Origin: Cyanobacteria bacterium RYN_339
GTDB lineage: Bacteria > Cyanobacteriota > Sericytochromatia > S15B-MN24 > JAQBPE01
NCBI GenBank assembly: GCA_028287685.1
Contig: JAQBPE010000449.1
Coordinates: 1 to 37,407 of the forward strand
Direction: 5' to 3'
Length of the DNA: 37,407 nt
The notes under the pieces were generated by a model that was given only the letters and a program-made list of their open reading frames with translations, had not been told where the DNA came from and made no database searches. Made by a program: the position numbers and the translations under genes. Shown in pieces: positions 8,058 through 15,451 of this stretch. Within the stretch, counting starts at the first letter, position 1; each line of letters begins with the position of its first letter.

Positions 8058-11000
8058 CTAGGCGGACAGCTTCACTTCCGAGACGCCGCCGCGCTTCGAA
8101 ACCTCGATGGTGGTATTGAACGCATCTTTCAGCTCTTTGACGTGGGTGATGACCAGGATGCGCCTGAAATCGCCGCTCACGGCGTTGATGGCTTCGACCA
8201 GGCGCTCGCGGCCCTTCTCGTCTTGGGTGCCGAAGCCTTCGTCGATGACCAGGGTTTGGAGCCGCGTGCCGGCCCGCCGGGCCAACAGCTTGGAGAGCGC
8301 CAGGCGCAGGGCGAAGTTGACCCGGAAGGCCTCGCCCCCGGAGTACATCTCGTAGTTGCGCGTGCCGACCTCGTCGGAGATATAGATCTCGAGCGTCTCG
8401 CCGACGCCGCCGGTCTTCTTCTCCTTCTGGGTGGCCAGCCGCACGTGCATGCGGTTGTCCGTGATGCGGGCCAGCAGACGGTTCGCCTCCTCTTCCAGCT
8501 CCGGCAACGCGTTCTCGATGATCAAGGCCTGGATGCCGTTCTTGCCGAAGGCCTCCGCCAGCTCCTTGTAGGTGCGGGCCTCGTCGAGGGTCTTCAGCCA
8601 GGCAGCCTGCTTATCCGCGAGGCGCGCCTCCAGCGCGTCGAGCCGGGCGATCTCGGCCTCCAGCTTGCCCACCTCTTCGTGGCGCTGCCGCAACTGGCCC
8701 GTGAGCCGCTCCAACTCGACAGTGGCCGCTGCCAGCTCTTGCTGCCAATAAGGCAGGCGGTCGAGCTTCCGGCGCTGGCCTTCCAGCTGCAAATCGATCT
8801 CCGCGATCCGGCGGGCCTGGTGCTCCGCCTCCTTCTCCAGCCGCGCTTGCAGCGTGCCCGCGCTCTCCAGCCACAGCAGCTGCTTCTGCAGTTCGTGGAA
8901 GCGTTCGCGGGCGCCTGCCAGGCCCTTGAGCCGGGCCTGCACGTCCGCCATGGCGGCGGCGTCGTGCCCCACCGCCTTGGCTTGCGCGTCCAGGGAGGCC
9001 AGCCGGGCGTCCCATTCGGTCGTGGCGGCGGCCTCACGGGCCGCGAGGTCTGCCAGCGCGGCTTCAAGGACGGGCAGGCGGGCTTCCAGCTTGGCGATCG
9101 CCCCCAACGCTTGTTCCAGCTGCCACGCCTTCGCTTCCGCCGACCGCAAGTCCGCGACCCGGGCGGAGAGCACGGCCTGCTGCGCGGGGTCGAAGCCCAG
9201 TTCGGCGATGGCGCGCGCCACCTCGTCGCGTTCCGCGGCCAGGGCAACAGGAGCGGGCGGCGCGGCGGCGGCCAGCTCGGCGTCCAGGGCGTCCGCTTCG
9301 GCTTGGGCCTTGGCGAGCTCGGCCAGGCGTTGGCGCAGCTCGCCCAGCTTCTCCTGGGCAGGTGCGCGCCGCTCCAGCTCGCGCATCAGCTCCGCGTAGC
9401 GCGTGCGGGTCTCTTGCCGCTGGCGCTCGGCCTCGGCCGCCGCGTGCTCGTGGCGGCCGATCTCGGCCTCCAGAGCGTCGATTTCCTGTTCGTAGGCCCG
9501 CCGGATGCCGGCCAGGCGCTCGTCGTCCAGCTCCGTCTGGCAAAGTGGACAGGCGTGGGAGCGATCGATCACCGCCGTCGCGCGGCCGCCGCCGTGGACC
9601 TCCAGCTCCACCGCCAGCTGGGCCAGCTTGGCTTCCACGGCGCGGATGCGGCCACGGTCGGCCTCGATGGCGGCTTCCGCGCGCTCCTTGGCGGCCTTGT
9701 AGCCGAAGCCCTTCTCCTTGACCCGGTCCTGCTCGACCGCGGCGTTCTCGTAGCGCTTCAGCGCTGCCTCCAGCTCCTCGCTGGCCTTCGCCACGGCGGG
9801 CAATTCGGCGGCGGCGGCCCGGGCGCGGGCCAGCCGGGCCTCGCGCTGCTTGTGTTCTTCCTCGTGGCGCAGGCGCGCCAGCTCGATCCCGCGTTCCGCC
9901 GTGGCCCGGCGGTCGTCGAGCTGACGGAAGCGACCGGCCAACTCGAGGTGAGCGGCCTCCGCCTCGCGGGCCTTGATCAGCTGGGCGCGAGCCAGTTCGA
10001 TTTGCTCGCGGTCGGCGGCCACGGCCTGGTGTTGCTGGCGCTCGCGCGTAAGCGTCCCCAGCTCCGCCTCCAGCCCCTTGCGCTCCATGGCGAGCGCATG
10101 GCCGGCCGCCTGGGCTTCCTGCCGGGCCTGGGCCTGGAGGCGCTCGATGCCGTGCAGGGCGTCCGCCCGGGTGCGATGGGCCTGGTCTTCGGTCGACAAG
10201 GCCTCGAAGGTGGCATGGTCGGCCTCGATCGCCTCCCGGCGGTCCAGCTCCAGCCGGGCGGTCGCCATTTTGCGCGCATGGGCGGCGATTTCTTCGCCCA
10301 ACCGGGCTTGCTCGCCCTGGGCCGCGCCGCGGGCCTGCTCGGCCGCCGCGATCTCATCTTGGGCGGCCTTCAGGCCCGTTTCCTCGCCCAGCAGGCGGCG
10401 GTGCCGATCGCCGGCCAGTTGCAACAGGCCGTCCACGGAGGTTGCGGCCTCGCGGGCGGAGGCCAGCTGGTCCAACGTCTCGGCGCGCGCCGTAAGGAGC
10501 GTGCGCACCTCCGCTTGCTCGGCTTCCAGCGCGTCAGCGCGAGCCTGCGACGCCTTCCAGCGGTCACGTGCCTTCTGGGAAAGCTCGTCATAGTGCTGCA
10601 AGCCCAGGATCTCGCCCAGCAGCGCCTTGCGGTCCCGTGGCGTCTTGGTGGTGAACTGGTCCGCGCGGCCTTGCAGGATGAAGGCGGAGTTCACGAAGGT
10701 CTCGTAGCCCATGCGCAGCACGGCGTTGATGCGGGCCTGGGTCTCGCGCACGCCCGTGCCCTCCAACGACACGTACTCGCCGTCCGGCGCCAGCTGCGCG
10801 AAGGTCACCTGGGTCTGGGCGCCCTTCTTGCGGGTGCGGCGGCGCACCACCTTGTAGGTCTGGTCGCCGGTCTCGAAGACCAGCTCCACCCACATCTCCG
10901 GCTGGCCCAACCGGATCAGCTCGTCGGCGCCGGCGCGGGCGCGGTCCCAGAGCGCGTAGGTCATGGCGTCCAGCAACGTGGACTTGCCCGCCCCATTCGG

Positions 11001-11093
11001 GCCGCTCAGCACGGCGCTGTGGACCCCCGTCAGGTCGAGGTCCAGGGTCGCATAGCTCATGAAGTCCTGGAGCCGCAGCAGCATCGGAATCAT
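8058..11093 (-). CDS. sbcC: Exonuclease SbcCD subunit C (Rad50-like ATPase)
   Basis: The ATPase subunit of the SbcCD nuclease, which with SbcD opens DNA hairpins and trims blocked double-strand ends. At 1011 residues it has the complete SMC-like layout: Walker A GPNGAGKS at 31-38; a very long Ala/Glu/Arg-rich coiled coil broken by the zinc hook CPLC near residue 515; the ABC signature YSGGE; and Walker B TLVIDEGFG in the C-terminal head. The ATG overlaps the sbcD stop (ATGA), so translation is probably coupled. The coiled coil produces long shadow reading frames on both strands, none of which carries a recognisable domain. Confidence 0.97.
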   Translation of the reverse strand: MIPMLLRLQDFMSYATLDLDLTGVHSAVLSGPNGAGKSTLLDAMTYALWDRARAGADELIRLGQPEMWVELVFETGDQTYKVVRRRTRKKGAQTQVTFAQLAPDGEYVSLEGTGVRETQARINAVLRMGYETFVNSAFILQGRADQFTTKTPRDRKALLGEILGLQHYDELSQKARDRWKASQARADALEAEQAEVRTLLTARAETLDQLASAREAATSVDGLLQLAGDRHRRLLGEETGLKAAQDEIAAAEQARGAAQGEQARLGEEIAAHARKMATARLELDRREAIEADHATFEALSTEDQAHRTRADALHGIERLQAQARQEAQAAGHALAMERKGLEAELGTLTRERQQHQAVAADREQIELARAQLIKAREAEAAHLELAGRFRQLDDRRATAERGIELARLRHEEEHKQREARLARARAAAAELPAVAKASEELEAALKRYENAAVEQDRVKEKGFGYKAAKERAEAAIEADRGRIRAVEAKLAQLAVELEVHGGGRATAVIDRSHACPLCQTELDDERLAGIRRAYEQEIDALEAEIGRHEHAAAEAERQRQETRTRYAELMRELERRAPAQEKLGELRQRLAELAKAQAEADALDAELAAAAPPAPVALAAERDEVARAIAELGFDPAQQAVLSARVADLRSAEAKAWQLEQALGAIAKLEARLPVLEAALADLAAREAAATTEWDARLASLDAQAKAVGHDAAAMADVQARLKGLAGARERFHELQKQLLWLESAGTLQARLEKEAEHQARRIAEIDLQLEGQRRKLDRLPYWQQELAAATVELERLTGQLRQRHEEVGKLEAEIARLDALEARLADKQAAWLKTLDEARTYKELAEAFGKNGIQALIIENALPELEEEANRLLARITDNRMHVRLATQKEKKTGGVGETLEIYISDEVGTRNYEMYSGGEAFRVNFALRLALSKLLARRAGTRLQTLVIDEGFGTQDEKGRERLVEAINAVSGDFRRILVITHVKELKDAFNTTIEVSKRGGVSEVKLSA

Positions 11094-12310
11094 AACTCTT
11101 CGGCCATCAACTCGCGCGCCCCCGCCAGCAGCAGCTCCGCGCGCTCGCCCAGCTCCGGCTTCAGCGCCAGATACTTCTCCAGCGCCACCAGCGGCGAGCC
11201 GGAAAGGGCTTCCGTCAGCTCCGGGTGCCGACCGCGCGTCGTTCCCGGGATCAGCTCCGGCCGCCAGACCACGTCGAAGGCGCCCGTGAGCGCCTCGGAA
11301 ACGGCGCGCTCGTCGATCATGTTGGCGCGCTCCGCCTGCAAGGTGTAGGCAAGCCGCACCGCGGCGCCTTCGATGTCGGTGCGCCGGATGCCGGCCACGA
11401 GGTCATCGGTCGGGCTGATGCTGTCCATCAGGTCGACCTTCACGGTCTTGAAGGGCCGCACGGTGATCGGCACGCGCACATGGGTGGTCTTGCCGCGCTC
11501 GACGGTCACGTCCATGAAGCCCTTGTCGTCCGACTCCTCGCCGAAGTCGATCCGATCGAGGCTGCCCGGGTAGACGCAGCACGGGCCTTCGCCGATGACC
11601 TGGTGCTTGTGGATGTGCCCCATCGCCACGTAGTCGAAGGCCGGCTGGGCCAGCGACGCCAGGGGCAGCGTCAGGCCCTTGCCCAGCATGAGGTCTCGTT
11701 CCGAGCCGAGGGACGCGCAGTCGATGCTCAAATGCGCCGTCAGCACGGCCGGAATGGTCGGGTCCACGTCGCCGGCCAGGCTGACGAGGATTTCGTCGAT
11801 CACGTTCTCCAGCAGCCGTTCCGACTCGTGCAAGGTGCGCGGCACGTGGGCCTGGCGGGCCATCAGGAAGCCGCGAGACAGATGTGGCATGCCAGCCACC
11901 TGGAGGGGGCCCTGCCGGGTCTTGATCGTGACCATCTCCGGCCGCCGGAAGATGGTCACGTCTTCCAGCTCCAGGGAGGCGTAGATGTCGAGGGGGTTGG
12001 CGTCGCCATGGCGCGCCGGTTGGTCATGGTTGCCCACCAACAGGACCACCTGGATGCCCGCGCTCGTCAGGCGGCGGATGCGCTTCGCGAACTCCCGCTG
12101 CTGGGTGGGGGACGGGTCTTTGGTCTTGTAGATGTCGCCCGCCACCAGGAAGACGTCGGCGGCTTGGGCGATCGCGTAGGCGACCACCTGGTCCAGGCTC
12201 GCCAGGTAGTCCTCCAGGCGCGCGTGCAACCCACTGGTCGGGTTCCAGCGCCCGTAGTTCTCTACGCCGATGTGGAGGTCGGCGGTGTGGATCATCCGGA
12301 TGGGCAACAT
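11090..12310 (-). CDS. sbcD: Exonuclease SbcCD subunit D (Mre11-like)
   Basis: The nuclease subunit of SbcCD, a calcineurin-like metallophosphoesterase needing Mn2+. At 406 residues it fits the family. Metal-binding motifs are in order: HTADLHIG (about 8-15), VAGDIY, VGNHD near 94, LTAHL, and GHIHKHQ near 230. The C-terminal part should be the SbcC-contacting and capping region. ATG 12310 is used here; a second Met five codons later, directly before IHTADLHIG, is a fair alternative because neither has a convincing Shine-Dalgarno. It is the first gene of the probable sbcD-sbcC-hspR operon and has two candidate promoters upstream. Confidence 0.96.
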   Translation of the reverse strand: MLPIRMIHTADLHIGVENYGRWNPTSGLHARLEDYLASLDQVVAYAIAQAADVFLVAGDIYKTKDPSPTQQREFAKRIRRLTSAGIQVVLLVGNHDQPARHGDANPLDIYASLELEDVTIFRRPEMVTIKTRQGPLQVAGMPHLSRGFLMARQAHVPRTLHESERLLENVIDEILVSLAGDVDPTIPAVLTAHLSIDCASLGSERDLMLGKGLTLPLASLAQPAFDYVAMGHIHKHQVIGEGPCCVYPGSLDRIDFGEESDDKGFMDVTVERGKTTHVRVPITVRPFKTVKVDLMDSISPTDDLVAGIRRTDIEGAAVRLAYTLQAERANMIDERAVSEALTGAFDVVWRPELIPGTTRGRHPELTEALSGSPLVALEKYLALKPELGERAELLLAGARELMAEEL

Positions 12311-12318
12311 GGCCGCCT

Positions 12319-12324
12319 ATTATA
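12319..12324 (-). promoter_or_regulatory. Second, ATG-proximal -10 box for sbcD
   Basis: A perfect TATAAT on the minus strand only 8 nt before the ATG at 12310. If used, it would give a leaderless or almost leaderless sbcD message. It has no good -35 (TTTACA lies 20 bp upstream). Confidence 0.35.
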
Positions 12325-12360
12325 AAAGGACTTGATACTGGTCGTGTAAATTGGTCTTTG

Positions 12361-12389
12361 ATTCTAACCGTCAACGATCGGCGTGTCAA
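12361..12389 (-). promoter_or_regulatory. Main promoter for sbcD-sbcC-hspR
   Basis: Consensus TTGACA (12389-12384), 17 bp spacer, TAGAAT (12366-12361) on the minus strand. The predicted leader is about 43 nt. This is one of the two best sigma-70-type promoters in the window. Confidence 0.7.
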
Positions 12390-12557
12390 GCCTGTAACGC
12401 TTGATACCAGGCCATTTTCAGCCGACAAATGCTTTATTAACAATCTTGACATATGGAAGATACGCACGATTGATATCAAAGTTGTGAAATGGACCGGTTG
12501 GTGGAGGATCTGGGCGGAATTCGCAACATAACCGCCAGAAATCGGCCGCCATCGATC

Positions 12558-12586
12558 TTGCGTTGCGCAACATATTTTCATATTCT
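12558..12586 (+). promoter_or_regulatory. Promoter candidate for the 54-aa gene
   Basis: TTGCGT (12558-12563), 17 bp spacer, TATTCT (12581-12586). It would start RNA about 35 nt before the ATG at 12628. Confidence 0.4.
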
Positions 12587-12627
12587 GGACCCCGCGCCGC
12601 GTTCGTCAGAAAGGATCCCGCCGTCCG

Positions 12628-12792
12628 ATGAACCAGTTGGAGGAAACCACGGAGCCCAGCCTCCGCGAGGAATACGCCCGCTACTTCTTCTCGTTGTTCG
12701 ACGCCTGCCTCCACGAGGATGCGATCGGCCAGCGGCAGGCCCAGGCCCAGTTGGAGGAAGCCTTGACTCGCGTGGGTCCGCTACCCGTCTAA
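12628..12792 (+). CDS. Small acidic protein, 54 residues
   Basis: A short reading frame of 54 codons with ATG, AAGGAT about 11 nt upstream, a promoter candidate, and a strong hairpin 20 bp after the stop. The product starts MNQLEETTEP and looks mostly helical, with a Gln/Ala/Glu-rich end (QRQAQAQLEEAL). There is no signal peptide, membrane segment or motif. Third codon positions are GC-rich, as in neighbouring genes, which favours real coding despite the AT-rich DNA just before it. I do not recognise it. A small regulatory or adaptor protein is possible but unsupported; it could also be a chance frame. Confidence 0.5.
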   Translation: MNQLEETTEPSLREEYARYFFSLFDACLHEDAIGQRQAQAQLEEALTRVGPLPV

Positions 12793-12812
12793 CGGGACGC
12801 GTCGACCCCGCC

Positions 12813-12850
12813 CTACCGCCCCGGTCCTCTCGCGAGGATCGGGGCGGTAG
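12813..12850 (+). terminator. Hairpin terminator after the 54-aa gene
   Basis: A perfect 10-bp outer stem (CTACCGCCCC / GGGGCGGTAG), an inner 7-bp stem with one mismatch, and loop TCGC. There is no T-run on either side, so it may be a weak or factor-assisted terminator, or a 3' stabiliser. Confidence 0.55.
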
Positions 12851-12867
12851 CGTTGGTGCTAGCCTGA

Positions 12868-12896
12868 ACGACAAACGTTCCGGTGCGTGGTAGGAT
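12868..12896 (+). promoter_or_regulatory. Promoter for citrate synthase
   Basis: ACGACA (12868-12873), 17 bp spacer, TAGGAT (12891-12896). It predicts a leader of about 37 nt to the ATG at 12940. Confidence 0.45.
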
Positions 12897-12939
12897 CGAC
12901 CACCGTTTAACCGAAGATTAGAGAGGCTTGAAAGCAACT

Positions 12940-14067
12940 ATGAGCGTGAACGTGGCGGAGAACAAAGGACTCGAAGACGTCGTCGTAGGCCCTTCGGGCA
13001 TCAGCTCGATCATCGATGACGTGCTGACCTACCGCGGCTATAGCATCGACGACCTCACGGACAACGCCACCTGCTTCGAGGAAATCGTGTTCCTCCTGTG
13101 GCAGGGCCGCCTGCCCAAGCAGGCCGAGCTGGATGCCCTCAAGCAGAGCATCACCGAAGGTGCCGCCGTGCCCAAGGAAGTCATGGACATCGTCCGCAGC
13201 TTCCCCAAGACCGCCAACCCGATGGACGTGCTGCGCACCGCCGTTTCCGCCCTGGGCATCTACGATCCCCAGAACGACGAGACCTCCGCGGAAGCCAACA
13301 TGGCCAAGGCCACCCGCTTGCAGGGCCAGCTCGCCACGCTGATCACCGGCTTCGAGCGCCTGCGCAACGGCCAGGAGCCGTTGGCGCCCAAGCCCGGCCT
13401 GACGCTGGCCGCCAACTTCCTCTACATGCTCAAGGGCGCCGACCCGGACAGCGTGGCCGTGAAGGGCTTCGAGAAGGCCTTGATCCTGCACGCCGACCAC
13501 GAGTTCAACGCCAGCACGTTCGCGGCGCGCCAGACGGCCTCGACGCTGTCGGACATGCACTCTTGCATCACCTCCGCCATCGGCACGCTCAAGGGCCCCC
13601 TGCACGGTGGCGCCAACACCGCCGTGATGGCGATGCTGACGGAAGTCGGCACGGCCGAGAACGCGGAGCCCTGGATCAAGGACGCGCTCGCCAAGAAGAA
13701 GAAGATCATGGGCTTCGGCCACCGCGTGTACGAGAACGGCGACCCGCGCGCCAAGCACCTGCGTCAGATGTCCAAGGAATTGGCCGAGCGCACGGGCGAC
13801 CCCAAGTGGTACCAGATGTCGATCAAGATCGACGAGGTCGTGAAGGCCGAGAAGGGCCTGCTGACCAATGTGGACTTCTACTCGGCGTCCACCTACCACT
13901 ACATGGGCATCCCGGGCGACCAGTTCACGCCCATCTTCGCGCTGAGCCGCCTGTCCGGCTGGGCCGCTCACGTGATGGAGCAGTTGGCTAACAACCGCCT
14001 GATCCGCCCGCGCGCTGACTACACGGGGCCCGCCGCGCAGAAGTACGTGCCCGTCGACAAGCGCTAA
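12940..14067 (+). CDS. gltA: Citrate synthase (type II, CitZ-like)
   Basis: Condenses oxaloacetate and acetyl-CoA to citrate, the entry step of the TCA cycle; related 2-methylcitrate synthases use propionyl-CoA and cannot be fully excluded. At 375 residues it is the short form typical of Bacillus-like enzymes. Active-site motifs are all present: the first His in GPLHGGAN, the second in GFGHRVYENGDPRA, and the Asp in NVDFYSAS. The early motif SIIDDVLTYRGYSIDDL is characteristic. ATG 12940 was chosen over an in-frame TTG at 12928, which has GAGAGG only 1 nt away; from the ATG the spacing is rather long (13 nt). The gene stands alone with its own promoter and a strong terminator. No methylcitrate-cycle genes are nearby, which favours citrate synthase. 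Confidence 0.95.
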   Translation: MSVNVAENKGLEDVVVGPSGISSIIDDVLTYRGYSIDDLTDNATCFEEIVFLLWQGRLPKQAELDALKQSITEGAAVPKEVMDIVRSFPKTANPMDVLRTAVSALGIYDPQNDETSAEANMAKATRLQGQLATLITGFERLRNGQEPLAPKPGLTLAANFLYMLKGADPDSVAVKGFEKALILHADHEFNASTFAARQTASTLSDMHSCITSAIGTLKGPLHGGANTAVMAMLTEVGTAENAEPWIKDALAKKKKIMGFGHRVYENGDPRAKHLRQMSKELAERTGDPKWYQMSIKIDEVVKAEKGLLTNVDFYSASTYHYMGIPGDQFTPIFALSRLSGWAAHVMEQLANNRLIRPRADYTGPAAQKYVPVDKR

Positions 14068-14091
14068 CGCGTCTTCTTAACCTTCCAAATC

Positions 14092-14122
14092 AGCACCGAT
14101 CCAGGTTTTCTGGATCGGTGCT
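14092..14122 (+). terminator. Citrate synthase terminator
   Basis: A perfect 13-bp stem (AGCACCGATCCAG / CTGGATCGGTGCT) with loop GTTTT, followed by TTTA. The tail overlaps the -35 box of the next gene's promoter. Confidence 0.85.
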
Positions 14123-14150
14123 TTACTGTGAATTGTTTGTATCTTAAGAT
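14122..14150 (+). promoter_or_regulatory. Promoter for the 14222 lipoprotein gene
   Basis: TTTACT (14122-14127), 17 bp spacer, TAAGAT (14145-14150). It predicts a leader of about 65 nt. The surrounding 14130-14200 is AT-richer than the genes. Confidence 0.4.
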
Positions 14151-14221
14151 GGAGTTAAACAAGTTTCCGGCTGAACACCCCGATAACAAATTCGTATCCC
14201 GGGAGCGAGGAGGCTCACCCC

Positions 14222-15304
14222 ATGCATCGCCAGATGATGCGCACCATCGCCGGTGGCTTAATTGCAGCCCTGATCCTCGCCGGTTGCGGCAAGGACCGGC
14301 TGACCACTGGCCCTATGGGCAGCTCCAGCACGGTGGACCTGGTCCGCCGCGGCCCCGGCGGCACCACGCGCTTCATGGCGCGCAACGTGCTCTATCGCCT
14401 GGACCCCACGTGCTCGATGTTCCTCACGGACATGAACGCCGACGTGGTCCTCAAGGACCCTTCGATGCCCTTCGTGCCGGCGAACAAGAGCGACTTCTCG
14501 ATGCAGATCCACCACGCCGTGGTGGACAAGGACGCCGGCAGCCTGACGGCGCTGATGAACAACTACGTCTTCAACGACGCGGACTCGCCGTTGCGCAAGC
14601 TTAAGATCGAGTTCAAGGGCACCAAGATCGTCATGGGTGGCGAGATGAAGCAGCTCGGCCTCTGGAACGGCTTCCAGATGGAGGGCACGCTCGATCCGAC
14701 GCCGGACGGCCTGATCCGCATGACCCCGACCATGATCAAGGCCAAGGGCGTGCGCGTGGATGGCTTGCTGAACCTGTTCGGCATCGAAATGGCCAAGCTC
14801 ATGAAGACCAAGGAAGAAAAGGGCGTGATCATGCACGGCAACGAGATCCTGATGGATCCCGCGCGCATGTATCCGCCGCCTACCTTGCTCGGGCGGATCA
14901 CGCTGGTGGGGATCCGCAACAACCGGCTGCATATCGAGTTCGACGACGGCAAGGCCAAGCCCTGGCCCACGGACATGTACATCAAGGACGCGCATGCGTG
15001 CCTGCTGATGTGGGGCGGCGACGTGTTGATCAACGCGGCGCTCAACTTGAACGCCAAGATGCAGATCGTCGACAGCACGCCCGCGACGCCGATGATCTTC
15101 GCGCTGGACAAGTACCGCGAGCAACTCGAGGCCGGCTTCGTCGTCCCGACGCGCGATGGCGGGATGTTGGCTTACGTGCCTGACATTACGAACTACGACG
15201 AGGACCTGGGTCGCTTCAGCCCGCCGACGTTCCCCATCCCGGGCATCAAGAACGCCCAGCCGGATGCAGGCCTGGCCGGCACCGACGCGGCCCCTCGCAA
15301 CTAA
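14222..15304 (+). CDS. Lipoprotein, possible DUF2993/LmeA-like lipid-binding protein
   Basis: A 360-residue protein with a signal sequence and lipobox (LILAGC, Cys about 21), so probably membrane-anchored outside the cytoplasm. The body from about residue 90 to 270 reads as long beta-strands in pairs (LRKLKIEFKGTKIVMGGEMK, MEGTLDPTPDGLIRMTP, then a helix VDGLLNLFGIEMAKLM). This resembles DUF2993/LmeA-type tubular lipid-binding folds; that is a pattern impression, not a match I can prove. It ends with a Pro/Gly/Asp-rich tail. GAGGAGG sits 8 nt before the ATG. It has its own promoter and is convergent with the polysaccharide operon. Confidence 0.7.
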   Translation: MHRQMMRTIAGGLIAALILAGCGKDRLTTGPMGSSSTVDLVRRGPGGTTRFMARNVLYRLDPTCSMFLTDMNADVVLKDPSMPFVPANKSDFSMQIHHAVVDKDAGSLTALMNNYVFNDADSPLRKLKIEFKGTKIVMGGEMKQLGLWNGFQMEGTLDPTPDGLIRMTPTMIKAKGVRVDGLLNLFGIEMAKLMKTKEEKGVIMHGNEILMDPARMYPPPTLLGRITLVGIRNNRLHIEFDDGKAKPWPTDMYIKDAHACLLMWGGDVLINAALNLNAKMQIVDSTPATPMIFALDKYREQLEAGFVVPTRDGGMLAYVPDITNYDEDLGRFSPPTFPIPGIKNAQPDAGLAGTDAAPRN

Positions 15305-15319
15305 CACCTCACACAAAAA

Positions 15320-15353
15320 CAGGAGGCGTGGATCACCCGATCCACGCCTCCTG
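15320..15353 (-). terminator. Terminator of the polysaccharide operon
   Basis: A perfect 15-bp stem (CAGGAGGCGTGGATC and its complement) with a 4-nt loop. Read on the minus strand it is followed by TTTTTGTGTG. It can also stop the convergent lipoprotein transcript, but has no T-run in that direction. Confidence 0.8.
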
Positions 15354-15451
15354 GCCTGTGTTGGAGCGTCCCGCTCCCGATGAGGTTCCAAGGAGAAGGG
15401 GAAGGCAAGCAGCCACCCCTCGCAAGTGAATCGATTATGCGCCCGCGGTCC

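Larger units (their letters stand above)
12311..12627. other. AT-richer intergenic region between sbcD and a small plus-strand gene
   Basis: About 317 bp with clearly lower GC than its flanks. It holds the sbcD promoter, a plus-strand promoter candidate, a perfect palindrome TTGATATCAA (12470-12479), and the octamer CTTGATAC twice in direct orientation (12331-12338 and 12400-12407). A lone consensus -35 TTGACA lies at 12446-12451 without a convincing -10. I see no coding region, tRNA or riboswitch in it. Confidence 0.6.

Noticed and set aside
7551-11348. A 1265-codon plus-strand open frame opposite sbcC and hspR
   Set aside because: It is the antisense shadow of a long Ala/Glu/Arg coiled coil in GC-rich DNA. 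It has no domain and no ribosome-binding site, and it runs against sbcC, whose Walker A, zinc hook, signature and Walker B motifs are all in the other strand.
12331-12407. Two CTTGATAC octamers as a CRISPR or iteron array
   Set aside because: Only two short copies about 69 bp apart; too few and too short for either.
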